Source of the DNA: an uncultured Tidjanibacter sp.
GTDB lineage: Bacteria > Bacteroidota > Bacteroidia > Bacteroidales > Rikenellaceae
NCBI GenBank assembly: GCA_947852905.1
Contig: CANTVF010000006.1
Span: forward strand, 1 to 64,000
Direction of reading: 5' to 3'
DNA length: 64,000 bases
Made by a program: the position numbers and the translations under genes. The notes under the pieces were generated by a model. The model did no database searches, was not told where the DNA came from, and saw only the letters and a program-made list of their open reading frames with translations. This document shows positions 29,331 to 37,723 of this stretch, piece after piece. Numbering within the stretch: position 1 is the stretch's first letter; every line of letters begins with the position of its first letter.

Positions 29331-29361
29331 CAAATCTAATAAATAAAAATACAAAAACAAA
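29331..29361 (-). promoter_or_regulatory. Promoter of the BACON lipoprotein pair
   Basis: On the minus strand, TTTG (29361-29358), 19 bp, TAGATTTG (29338-29331). Both boxes are exact and correctly spaced, with a leader of about 55 nt before the ATG at 29272. Confidence 0.75.
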
Positions 29362-29655
29362 ATTTATAATTATTTTTCGATATTTCTTATCCAGTAAAAT
29401 ATGAGGCAAAATATCCCCGTCACAGTCCCGAAACCGTCCGAAACACATTCCAAACCAGATTTACTTACACAAGCACGCAAACCGCAATAAATATTTACTT
29501 TCGAGCCGAAACATCGTCCGACATGGGTAATGACACAAACGACGCACTCGCCCAACTCCCGAACTGCGACAGACAAAACAGACAAAATAGACAAAATCGC
29601 GACACAGCGTACCGGCTATCGCCACTCCAGCATAATTGTCGCTGTAACCGTATAA

Positions 29656-29700
29656 ACCATAAAAACAGACAACTGCCTGCGGAAAATCCGCAGGCAGTTG
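29656..29700 (-). terminator. Terminator of the pyr operon
   Basis: 14-bp perfect stem (CAACTGCCTGCGGA with its complement, 29670-29683 and 29687-29700) and a 3-nt loop, followed on the minus strand by TCTGTTTTTATGG. It is 26 bp after the pyrB stop. Confidence 0.92.
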
Positions 29701-29726
29701 CAAACATCACTTATTCAGTCCAGTCG

Positions 29727-30812
29727 TTATTTCTTTATCAGCGTCTCGCAATAAGCGCAGCGATACACGCCCTTCTCGCCCTCTACGGGACGCATGATCT
29801 GGGGCACGTTTTCCGATGCGGATATACAACGCTTGTTGGGGCATTTGATGCCTTCCGGATCGTAAACGGCGCCGGCCAGCTGCGGATTTTCCATCTGTTT
29901 GTCCTTCCATTCGAAGAGTTTGCAGATCAAAGCCATACGCATGAACTTACCATTCTCTACCTGACGGAAGTAAGCTGCACGCGGATCCTTGTCCACCTCT
30001 ACGGCAATCTCGTTCACACGGGGCAGCGGGTGCAGTACGGCCATATCCTTCTTGGCGAGCTTCATCTTCTCGGCATCGAGGATATAGGTATCCTTCAGCG
30101 CCTCGTAAACGGCCTGATCGTCGAAACGCTCCCTCTGGACGCGCGTCATGTAGAGTATATCGAGCTGCGGCATCACGCTTTCCATATCCCTCACCTCGGT
30201 GTACTCTATACCTGCGTCGTGCAACTCTTCGAGTACGTGTTCGGGCATCTTGAGCTCGTCCGGCGAAATCATGACGAACTTGATGCCTTCGTAACGCATC
30301 ATGGCTTTGGTGAGCGAATGTACGGTACGGCCGAATTTGAGGTCGCCGCACATACCTATCACGAGATTGTCCAGACGTCCCATTTCGCGCTTGATGGTCA
30401 ACAGGTCGGCCAGAGTCTGCGTCGGGTGGCAGTGCGAGCCGTCGCCGCCGTTGATGATCGGTATATCGGTCACGCGCGAGGCTACCAGCGGAGCGCCGTC
30501 TTTCGGATGACGCATGGCGATAATGTTGCAGAACTTGTTTATCGTCATGATAGTGTCGGCGAGAGATTCGCCTTTCGTTACCGAAGAAGTACTTGCATCA
30601 GAGAAACCGAGCACATTGCCGCCGAGTTCGAGCATTGCCGCTTCGAAGCTCAGACGTGTACGGGTACTGGGTTCGTAAAAGAGCGTCGCAAGAGTCTTGT
30701 TCTTGCATTTTTCGGTGTAAGCCGGACGGTTGTCGATAATGTCGAGAGCGAGATCTATGATCTGCTGCAATTCCTGCATACTGAGGTCGGTGATGTCAAT
30801 AAGATGATGCAT
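29727..30812 (-). CDS. pyrB: Aspartate carbamoyltransferase with C-terminal PyrI-like zinc domain
   Basis: 361 residues. The first ~305 are the catalytic chain, condensing carbamoyl phosphate and aspartate: [20 protein letters not shown] (carbamoyl-phosphate loop), [24 protein letters not shown] and [11 protein letters not shown]. It then continues into KCPNKRC near 323-329 and YRCAYCE near 350-356, giving Cys324, 329, 352 and 355 in a C-x4-C-x22-C-x2-C pattern. That is the zinc-binding half of the regulatory chain PyrI (E. coli C-x4-C-x23-C-x2-C). The nucleotide-binding half of PyrI is absent. Last gene of the pyr run, 207 bp after pyrE. Confidence 0.95.
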   Translation of the reverse strand: MHHLIDITDLSMQELQQIIDLALDIIDNRPAYTEKCKNKTLATLFYEPSTRTRLSFEAAMLELGGNVLGFSDASTSSVTKGESLADTIMTINKFCNIIAMRHPKDGAPLVASRVTDIPIINGGDGSHCHPTQTLADLLTIKREMGRLDNLVIGMCGDLKFGRTVHSLTKAMMRYEGIKFVMISPDELKMPEHVLEELHDAGIEYTEVRDMESVMPQLDILYMTRVQRERFDDQAVYEALKDTYILDAEKMKLAKKDMAVLHPLPRVNEIAVEVDKDPRAAYFRQVENGKFMRMALICKLFEWKDKQMENPQLAGAVYDPEGIKCPNKRCISASENVPQIMRPVEGEKGVYRCAYCETLIKK

Positions 30813-31019
30813 AATAAATCTGTTTTATTGGTACTGGTAACTAAAAGTGTCTTGTTTTGTAGCAGACCGCCGATGCCGCGGCCCCTTCCCTGAAAACGGT
30901 CGTAAACCTTATGCCTGACAGTTCCACGCGATATTACGGCCGCGGCGGATACGGTGTCTCCGCCCTGATTCCAGACAGTCCGGCCGCCTTGATTCCATAC
31001 GGTCTGACCGACGAAGCGA

Positions 31020-31736
31020 CTATCTGCCCGCGCCGATCCACGACTCGTCGCGCGGGTTGGCGCGGAAAGCCATGAGACGGTCTATGTCTTCGCTGTGTAT
31101 GTACCCCTCCTCGGCAGCCACCTTCACGAGCGTATCGAAATTAGAAAGACTGTGGTTGGATACATGGGCATCGCGCAAATGGTCTAGACCGGTCTGCATG
31201 CCGTATGTGAATATGCTCGCAACGCCGAGCACTTCGGCACCGGCCGCACGCAAAACCTTGACGACCTCTATGCAGCTGTCACCCGTAGAGATGAGGTCCT
31301 CTATAACGACCACCTTTTGTCCCGGTTCGAGACGTCCCTCGATCTGGTTGGTGCGACCGTGATCCTTGGCGCTGCCGCGCACATACCCCATAGGCATGTC
31401 GAGGATAGAAGCCGTTATGGCCGCATGAGCTATGCCGGCCGTACTCGTACCCATCAGCACTTCGCACTCCGGATACAACTCCTTAACAACCCGCGCGAGA
31501 CCGTTCTCTATGTCGTCCCTTACACGCGGCGCTGTCAACGTAAGGCGGTTATCGCAATAAATTGGGCTCTTGATGCCGCTCGCCCATGTGAAAGGCTGCT
31601 CCGGACGGAGGAATACCGCCCCTATCGACAGCAGGTCTTTCGCTATAATCCTTTCGAGCGCCTCGAGGCTCTCCGCCGCAGACGCGCATGCGCAACGGCA
31701 TGTTCCGTTTTCTTTATCAGTCTGGTTCACTTCCAA
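31020..31736 (-). CDS. pyrE: Orotate phosphoribosyltransferase
   Basis: 238 residues, slightly long because of a ~28-residue N-terminal extension with three cysteines (GTCRCACASAAES). It forms OMP from orotate and PRPP. Motifs are FTWASGIKSPIYCDNR, VLMGTSTAGIAHAA and the PRPP loop QKVVVIEDLISTGDSCIEVV. It lies between pyrF and pyrB. The extension may be dispensable; a later start within it lacks an ATG at a family-like position. Confidence 0.94.
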   Translation of the reverse strand: MEVNQTDKENGTCRCACASAAESLEALERIIAKDLLSIGAVFLRPEQPFTWASGIKSPIYCDNRLTLTAPRVRDDIENGLARVVKELYPECEVLMGTSTAGIAHAAITASILDMPMGYVRGSAKDHGRTNQIEGRLEPGQKVVVIEDLISTGDSCIEVVKVLRAAGAEVLGVASIFTYGMQTGLDHLRDAHVSNHSLSNFDTLVKVAAEEGYIHSEDIDRLMAFRANPRDESWIGAGR

Positions 31737-31858
31737 AGCTATTTTTTGATATTTATCGTAATTCTTGCCAACAAGAGCCGGAGCGTTACCGCAATATACT
31801 CATAATTACGGCATGTTGTAATCCGCCGCCGGCCGAAAAACATTCCGCTACAGCGACG

Positions 31859-32560
31859 CTATCTGCCGAGAAATTCGCTCATGCAACGGCGGTATGCCGC
31901 TACAGGATCCGGCGCCTCGGTAATCGGACGGCCTACCACTATGTAGTCGGTACCTATCTCCGCGGCACGCGCCGGAGTGGTTATCCTGACCTGATCGCCC
32001 TTGTCGCCGTCGGCGAACCTGACACCCGGCGTCACCGTCATGAAGCCGCTGCCGCACGCCGCTTTCACCATGCCTGCCTCCAGCGGGGAACATACCACGC
32101 CGTCGAGACCTGCCTCACGGGTATTCTCGGCATACCTGACTATCGTATCGTTGATAGGGGCGTTTATAAGCAGTTCCCTCTGCATGCGCTCCTCGCTGGT
32201 GGAAGTAAGCTGCGTCACGGCTATCAGCAGAGGACGCGTGCCGTCAGGACGTGTAAGTCCTTCCAACGCAGCGCGCATCATGTCGATAGTGCCGGCTGCA
32301 TGTACGTTCGTCATATCCACATCGAGGTTGCGCAACACGGACATGGCTTTTTTCACCGTGTTGGGTATGTCGTGCAGTTTGAGGTCGAGAAATATCTTAT
32401 GCCCACGGCGTTTGATCTCCCTCACGATAGAGGGGCCTTCCGCATAAAACAGTTCCATTCCTATCTTGAGGAAAGGTTTCTCCTCGGTAAAGCGGTCGAG
32501 AAACCTGAAAGTATCCTCCGCGCTCGAAAAGTCGCACGCAATGATTACATCTTTAGCCAT
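31859..32560 (-). CDS. pyrF: Orotidine 5'-phosphate decarboxylase
   Basis: 233 residues, the short (E. coli-type) form. It decarboxylates OMP to UMP. Motifs are MAKDVIIACDFSSAEDTF, FLKIGMELFYAEGP and the catalytic HKIFLDLKLHDIPNTV (DxKxxD). C-terminal VTPGVRFADGDKGDQVR and YIVVGRPITEAPDP close the phosphate site. It is 62 bp after pyrD and 122 bp before pyrE. Confidence 0.95.
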   Translation of the reverse strand: MAKDVIIACDFSSAEDTFRFLDRFTEEKPFLKIGMELFYAEGPSIVREIKRRGHKIFLDLKLHDIPNTVKKAMSVLRNLDVDMTNVHAAGTIDMMRAALEGLTRPDGTRPLLIAVTQLTSTSEERMQRELLINAPINDTIVRYAENTREAGLDGVVCSPLEAGMVKAACGSGFMTVTPGVRFADGDKGDQVRITTPARAAEIGTDYIVVGRPITEAPDPVAAYRRCMSEFLGR

Positions 32561-32622
32561 TTCGTTTCGGTGTATCCTTTTATATTTTACCGCCGCATAC
32601 TGGAAAGTCCCGCGGCGAAACG

Positions 32623-33570
32623 TTAATTCCTTGCTATTCCTATTATGTCTCGCAGGCGCGTTATGCCGAGACGCTCCATCTCCTGAGGCAAAGCCTCGAT
32701 AATCTCCTTGCAGGCATAGGGATTACGCAGATTCATGGCACCGACCTGCACCGCCGTCGCACCGGCCATCATCATCTCGATAACGTCTCTCGCGGACGAC
32801 ACGCCCCCGCAGCCCATGACGGGAATACCGCACGCACCAGCCACCTGATATACCATCCTCAACGCCACCGGGAATATCGCCGGACCCGAAAAACCGCCCA
32901 TGGTATTCGCAATGACCGGTTTGCGCGTGCGCAGGTCTATTCTCATGCCGAGCATCGTATTGATAAGAGTTATGCCGTCGGCACCCGCCTCCTCGCATGC
33001 GCGGGCTATCGAGACTATGTCGGTAACGTTAGGGCTCAGTTTCATGTATACCGGTTTCGTCGTGACGGCCTTGACCGCCTTGGTCACTTCGTAGGCGCTT
33101 TCCGGCCGGGTACCGAAACTCATGCCACCGTGCTTCACGTTGGGACAACTGACATTGACCTCTATGATCCCCACCTGAGGCTCGCTGTCTATCCTGCCGC
33201 AACACTCGACATATTCCTCGACCGAGAAACCGCTTATATTGGCGATGACCGGCTTGCGGAACACCTTGGCCATACGGGGCAGCTCCTGCGAAACGACGGC
33301 GTCTATGCCGGGATTCTGCAACCCCACGGCATTTATCATCCCTTCGGTACACTCCGCGATACGCGGCGTCGGATTGCCGAAACGCGGCTCTTTGGTGGTT
33401 CCCTTGAAGGAAAAGGAGCCGAGTATGTTTATATCGTAAAATTCCGCGAACTCCGCTCCGAAACCGAAGGTACCGCTAGCCGGTATAACCGGATTATCGA
33501 GCCTCAATCCGCTGAGTTCCACCGAGAGGTCTGTCTCGCGCGCGGTCGTATTTACGTTTTCAGTCTGCAT
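32623..33570 (-). CDS. pyrD: Dihydroorotate dehydrogenase, catalytic subunit (class 1B)
   Basis: 315 residues. It oxidises dihydroorotate to orotate with FMN. Motifs are NPVIPASGTFGFGAEF, IEVNVSCPNVKHGGMSFG (active-site Cys of class 1), YMKLSPNVTDIVSIA and GFSGPAIFPVALRMVYQVA. Class 1B enzymes pass electrons through PyrK to NAD+, and pyrK is the immediately preceding gene (4-bp gap), which supports 1B. Confidence 0.95.
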   Translation of the reverse strand: MQTENVNTTARETDLSVELSGLRLDNPVIPASGTFGFGAEFAEFYDINILGSFSFKGTTKEPRFGNPTPRIAECTEGMINAVGLQNPGIDAVVSQELPRMAKVFRKPVIANISGFSVEEYVECCGRIDSEPQVGIIEVNVSCPNVKHGGMSFGTRPESAYEVTKAVKAVTTKPVYMKLSPNVTDIVSIARACEEAGADGITLINTMLGMRIDLRTRKPVIANTMGGFSGPAIFPVALRMVYQVAGACGIPVMGCGGVSSARDVIEMMMAGATAVQVGAMNLRNPYACKEIIEALPQEMERLGITRLRDIIGIARN

Positions 33571-33574
33571 ATCC

Positions 33575-34339
33575 CTATTCCCAGATTATTTCGTCGGTAC
33601 GAAGTACCGGCCCTTCCTTGCAAATGCGTTTATTACCGTTCTTGGTCTTGCAGCTGCATCCCATGCAACCGCCGAACCCGCACCCCATGCGCTCCTCGAA
33701 ACTGAATTGTCCCGGTACGTTCACCGCACCGCCGAGCGCCCTTAGCATGGGCATCGGTCCGCAGGCATACACGTAATCGTATTCGGGTACCGACTTCAGC
33801 GCATCGGTAACGAATCCCTTCACTCCGCGCGAGCCGTCCGCGGTAGCCACCGTAACCGTCGCTCCGAGAGCAGCGAACTCGTCAGCATAGAATACTTCGG
33901 AAGCGGTATTGAAACCGAGTACCACATTCACCGCGGCACCGCCGGCGATCAGCCGTTTGGCAAGGTTGTATAGCGGAGGTACACCTACGCCACCGCCCAC
34001 GAGCAAAGGACGGCGCGTCCCGGTAGCGGTATCGAATCCGTTACCGAGCCCGGTCAACACGTCGAGTTCCCCTCCGGGCTTCATTTCGCCCATAATGGCG
34101 GTACCCTCTCCCACCACCTTATATATTATAGTAATCGTCCGCCCGTCGTAATCGCATATCGAAATGGGACGACGCAAGAATTTTCCGGGCAATTCCACGT
34201 TCACGAACTGTCCCGGAGCCGTTATATACTGCGTATCGCCTTCGAGCACCATTCTGTAGACGTTACCCGTCAGTGCTTCGTTGGCGACTATCCTGTATAT
34301 GCCGCGTTTATACATATTCCGTTCCGTATAGTTTTCCAT
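33575..34339 (-). CDS. pyrK: Dihydroorotate dehydrogenase, electron-transfer subunit
   Basis: 254 residues, a ferredoxin-reductase-like flavoprotein with a 2Fe-2S site. FAD site: RRPISICDYDGRTITIIYKV. NAD site: LLVGGGVGVPPLYNLAKRL. The C-terminal cluster motif C-x4-C-x2-C-x11-C is visible in MGCGFGGCMGCSCKTKNG and the Cys of KRICKEG. It partners PyrD, with a 4-bp gap. A start at MYKRGIYR, 8 residues in, is also plausible. Confidence 0.93.
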   Translation of the reverse strand: MENYTERNMYKRGIYRIVANEALTGNVYRMVLEGDTQYITAPGQFVNVELPGKFLRRPISICDYDGRTITIIYKVVGEGTAIMGEMKPGGELDVLTGLGNGFDTATGTRRPLLVGGGVGVPPLYNLAKRLIAGGAAVNVVLGFNTASEVFYADEFAALGATVTVATADGSRGVKGFVTDALKSVPEYDYVYACGPMPMLRALGGAVNVPGQFSFEERMGCGFGGCMGCSCKTKNGNKRICKEGPVLRTDEIIWE

Positions 34340-34366
34340 ATTCCAAATTCCGAACTCTCCGTGCCG

Positions 34367-35638
34367 TCATGCCTGCTGCGCGTAACGGTACGCCTCACGG
34401 CCGTCCACGAGTGTCAACACGTTGCGTCCCTGCACCGTCCACCCGTCGAACGGGGTCGCACGCCCCATAGACAGAAAATCCGAAGAATCTATCTCGTATC
34501 TCGGATTCAGATCGAGTACGGCGATGTCGGCCGGAGCGCCGATCCTTATTTCTCCGCCGAGCCCGAAAAGCCGTCCCGGCAACACGCTCATGACCTCGAC
34601 GAGCCTTTCGAGCGTTATTATTCCGCTGCGCACCATATATTCGTACATCACCGGAAAAGCGGTTTCGAGTCCCACGATGCCGAACGCGCTACCCTGAAGC
34701 CCGCGCGATTTCTCCTCGGCAGAATGGGGTGCGTGATCCGTAGCGAGGACGTCTATCGTCCCGTCCTGTATACCGCGCCGCAACGCATCGCGGTCTTCGG
34801 CACTGCGGATCGGCGGATTCATCTTGAAACGCCCCTCCTCCTTCAGATCCATATCCGTAAGTACGAGATAATGCGGTGCTGTCTCGCAGCTCACCCTCAA
34901 CCCCTCGGCCTTGGCCCTGCGCACGAGTTCGACACTCTCCTTGGTGGATACATGGCACACATGATACTGGCAACCGGTGCGGCGGGCCAACTCGATGTCC
35001 CGTTCCACCTGACGCCACTCGCTCTCGGAGCATATTCCCTTGTGACCGTGCAGACGCGCGTATTCGCCGTCGTGGATGTATCCGCCGCGCAGCAGTTCGT
35101 TCACTTCGCAATGGGCTACGATAGGTTTGCCGAGCGAAGCCGCCTTGCGCATGGCTTCCTCCATGACCGCATCGGCCTGCACGCCGCGACCGTCGTCCGA
35201 AAATCCCGCCACACGACCGCTCATCTCCTCCATGCGGGAAAGTTCTCCGCCGCCTTTCTGCCCCATGGTAATGGTCCCGTAAGGCACCACCTTCATTACG
35301 GCCTGCGCCTTTATCATATCGAGCTGAACGCCGAGATGCTCCGCAGTATCGGGAGCCGGCACGAGATTGGGCATCGGACATACCGTCGTATATCCGCCTC
35401 GCGCAGCCGCACGGCTGCCGCTGCCTATAGTCTCCTTATACGAGAATCCCGGCTCGCGGAAATGTACATGGACATCTATGAAACCGGGCACCACATACAT
35501 TCCGGACACATCCTCTACCTCGGCATCGGCGGCATCCACCGCACCGACAGCGGCTATCAGCCCGTCCTCGATCAAAATATCCTCTATCGAAAATTTTCCG
35601 TCGCGGTATACATTGCCGCCTCTGAGCACCTTTTTCAT
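34367..35638 (-). CDS. pyrC: Dihydroorotase
   Basis: 423 residues, class I amidohydrolase fold. It cyclises carbamoyl aspartate to dihydroorotate. Metal site: VVPGFIDVHVHFREPGF (HxH). Others: GGYTTVCPMPNLVPAPDT, PIVAHCEVNELL, YHVCHVSTKESVELV and VLATDHAPHSAEEKSRG (late Asp). First structural gene of the run pyrC-K-D-F-E-B. A terminator and a short leader ORF lie just upstream. Confidence 0.95.
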   Translation of the reverse strand: MKKVLRGGNVYRDGKFSIEDILIEDGLIAAVGAVDAADAEVEDVSGMYVVPGFIDVHVHFREPGFSYKETIGSGSRAAARGGYTTVCPMPNLVPAPDTAEHLGVQLDMIKAQAVMKVVPYGTITMGQKGGGELSRMEEMSGRVAGFSDDGRGVQADAVMEEAMRKAASLGKPIVAHCEVNELLRGGYIHDGEYARLHGHKGICSESEWRQVERDIELARRTGCQYHVCHVSTKESVELVRRAKAEGLRVSCETAPHYLVLTDMDLKEEGRFKMNPPIRSAEDRDALRRGIQDGTIDVLATDHAPHSAEEKSRGLQGSAFGIVGLETAFPVMYEYMVRSGIITLERLVEVMSVLPGRLFGLGGEIRIGAPADIAVLDLNPRYEIDSSDFLSMGRATPFDGWTVQGRNVLTLVDGREAYRYAQQA

Positions 35639-35689
35639 AGAATCCGTTTATCTTCGCCGGAGACACGGCGGTGCCGGCCTCCATTTATA

Positions 35690-35719
35690 CAAAAAAGGCA
35701 ACCGGTAACCGATTGCCTT
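35690..35719 (-). terminator. Intrinsic terminator in the pyr leader (putative attenuator)
   Basis: Hairpin 35695-35719: AAGGCAATCGGT pairs with ACCGGTTGCCTT on the minus strand, 11 of 12 bp paired, followed directly by TTTTTTG. It lies between a strong promoter (35853-35884) and pyrC (start 35638), and its first two bases are part of the stop codon of the leader ORF. About 55 nt separate it from pyrC. Confidence 0.82.
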
Positions 35720-35825
35720 AAAAATCAATATCTGTTTCGACAATGAAAAAACGGAGGATGTTGTCCTTTGAAAAATAACGTCCGTTAACGTACTCCATGA
35801 CCGATATTCTCCCCTTTTTCCTCAT
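35718..35825 (-). CDS. Putative pyr operon leader peptide (35 aa)
   Basis: A short ORF, ATG at 35825 and TAA at 35720-35718, 28 bp downstream of the promoter -7 box. The peptide begins MRKKGRISVMEYVNGRY and ends FFIVETDIDF. Its last codons are U-rich in the mRNA (CGU UUU UUC AUU, then GAU UUU UAA), and the stop codon overlaps the 5' arm of a terminator. The known parallel is E. coli pyrL, whose translation close behind RNA polymerase at low UTP blocks the pyrBI attenuator. I infer the same logic here; the peptide itself has no recognisable domain. Confidence 0.6.
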   Translation of the reverse strand: MRKKGRISVMEYVNGRYFSKDNILRFFIVETDIDF

Positions 35826-35852
35826 CGCGTTTTCAATTCGCTTAAATTGGTG

Positions 35853-35884
35853 CAAAGTTACGATTTTTTTACAAAAACGCCAAA
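35853..35884 (-). promoter_or_regulatory. pyrCp: Promoter of the pyr operon
   Basis: On the minus strand, TTTG (35884-35881), 20 bp, TAACTTTG (35860-35853), exact consensus and spacing. The transcript would start near 35849, giving a leader of about 210 nt before pyrC. Confidence 0.75.
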
Positions 35885-36092
35885 CGAGAACAGAAAAAAT
35901 CGGATGATTTTTTCTGCCATAAACACTCTGTTGCCGCGGAATAAGGCCATAGCACATATATGATATAGCGCTACTGTCGTAAAGGGTATAGCAACTCAGC
36001 GACAACATTAAACAACCGACACACATGAAAGTTACGGGAAAGACATACATCCGGTACGGAAACCGCTTACGGAACTGAAAACGGATCAGATA

Positions 36093-36543
36093 AAAAATAT
36101 CCGGCAACGAACTCGTGACAATACACCACATACAAAGAACATCGGTCAGGGAACTCGTCGCTAAACCTATCGTCTATATAATGCCCAAAATGAAATATGT
36201 AGACAAGAAAGACCCTTTCTACGAAAATTTCATACCGGCGAGCTACGAATGCATGGATGAATCGGAATTACCGGTCGACGATCTTATCGTAAAGGCGGCG
36301 ACAACCGCACGCATCAGATACATATTTTTGCGGTAAACAACGTCAGCGACATCTCAAGCCACCTCGCCGCAAGAGACTATCTGCGCGCGCCCTCAAACGG
36401 CGTCACGCTACGGCCGACTAAAAAACGAAATCTACAGTACGTCCCGTCGGACATAGAAAGCTATTGCGACGGCAAGGACAAATTTATGAAAGCTCTCGAA
36501 GCGGCTGCACTGAAAAGGTACGGACAACGGTACCTCCATTAAC
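36093..36543 (+). pseudogene. GrpB/UPF0157-family pseudogene
   Basis: Two frames together give a GrpB-type protein. Frame 1 (to about 36262): ELVTIHHIQRTSVRELVAKP matches the family core IHHIGSTSVPGLAAKPIIDI. Frame 2 (from about 36263): GITGRRSYRKGGDNRTHQIH, then SHLAARDYLRA and SDIESYCDGKDKFMKALE, matching GRRFFRKGGDNRTHHVHIF and the FRDYLR and DIEAYIDGK parts. A single-base loss near 36262 explains the shift. The GSTSVPG motif is ruined (QRTSVRE), a TAA and another shift occur at about 36090, and no N-terminus is readable. GrpB proteins resemble nucleotidyltransferases; function here is lost. Confidence 0.85.
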
Positions 36544-36619
36544 CGATTATGTAAAAAACCGGCATAGCATCGCCCGCGCCGGTCATATAATCCGAAACAA
36601 ATCCTTCCCCCATAATACC

Positions 36620-37351
36620 TCAAAGGTCCTTGGTACTGCTCCACTTTCTCATGGGCACCTCTATCAGCAATATCTTCGAATCTTCGCGAGCCTCTACATC
36701 GACTGTTCTCATAAAGGGCAGGCCTATAGCATCGCGCTGTTGCAACACATTGCCGTCTATGAACACCTCACCAGCCAGCACGAACACATACACACCGTTA
36801 TCCTCGTTATGCAACAGGTGCGTCATGACATGTCCGGCATCCATATCGGCCATATACACCCACGCATGCTGATTGATAGGCAACACATGTTCACCCCCTT
36901 CCGGAGACACGACCGCCTGCCAGTTATTGCGCCCGGCATCGGCAAGCTTCACATGGGAATACGACGGCATAACCTCATACTCGCGCGGAAATATCCACAT
37001 CTGAACATACTTCACAGGCTTATCCGCACTGTGATTGTATTCGTTGTGAAACATTCCCGTACCGCTGCTCATGATCTGGGCTTCGCCCGGAGACACGGTA
37101 ACGAAATTACCCAAACTATCCCCATGGTCTATACTGCCTTCCAAAGGAATGAATACAATCTCCATATTGTCATGAGGATGCGACTTCAAACCCTCTCCCC
37201 CTTCTATCGTATCGTCATTCAACACGCGCAGCGCCCCGAAGTTTATACGCCGCGGATCATAATAGTTCGCGCAACTGAAGGTATAATAAGTTTTCAGCCA
37301 TCCATTATCGGAGTATCCTCTACTTCCCGAACGGTGAATTACTTTGTCCAT
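36620..37351 (-). CDS. Pirin-family (bicupin) protein
   Basis: 243 residues from MDKVIHRSGSRGYSDNGWLK, the family-typical start (an upstream Met would add 18 residues). N-terminal cupin metal ligands: LKSHPHDNMEIV (HxH and Glu) and GTGMFHNEYN. The second cupin contains VYVFVLAGEVFIDG. It resembles the YhhW type, which shows quercetinase-like dioxygenase activity in vitro; the physiological role is unclear. Solitary gene; the GrpB pseudogene ends 76 bp away, converging. Confidence 0.88.
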   Translation of the reverse strand: MDKVIHRSGSRGYSDNGWLKTYYTFSCANYYDPRRINFGALRVLNDDTIEGGEGLKSHPHDNMEIVFIPLEGSIDHGDSLGNFVTVSPGEAQIMSSGTGMFHNEYNHSADKPVKYVQMWIFPREYEVMPSYSHVKLADAGRNNWQAVVSPEGGEHVLPINQHAWVYMADMDAGHVMTHLLHNEDNGVYVFVLAGEVFIDGNVLQQRDAIGLPFMRTVDVEAREDSKILLIEVPMRKWSSTKDL

Positions 37352-37723
37352 ACACTTACCTATATATACACCCGCATGCCGCACAAAAATCGTTCCATAA
37401 AACAAAAATTCACCGAGGCCCGCTACGAGAAATTACCGTACGAGTTCCCTAACCTTCATACAATGAAACGGAAACAACCTACATAAAAAATATCGGATAT
37501 CCGCCTATGAATCCACACTCGAATAAGACACACATTACCTGTCACAAGGCATGACACATATAACATTAACCTCCAACACATTACGCGCATACATCTTTCA
37601 AACTTTTCCACTATCCGCAACGGAAAAAATTTAACAAACGAATCATCTTGCCTTGATTTGGCACGATTTTTACATATCCTCGAAATGTATAACATCGTCA
37701 AAACATTCTAAAAATATCGGCTT
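37352..37723. other. Intergenic, divergent region between pirin and DUF3078 genes
   Basis: It must carry both promoters. I found no -33/-7 pair that meets the consensus on either strand. AT-rich from about 37610 to 37720. Confidence 0.35.

Noticed and set aside
35826-36131. N-terminal extension of the pyr leader ORF to 137 codons
   Set aside because: The extended start lies upstream of the pyr promoter; only the 35-codon part is on the expected transcript.
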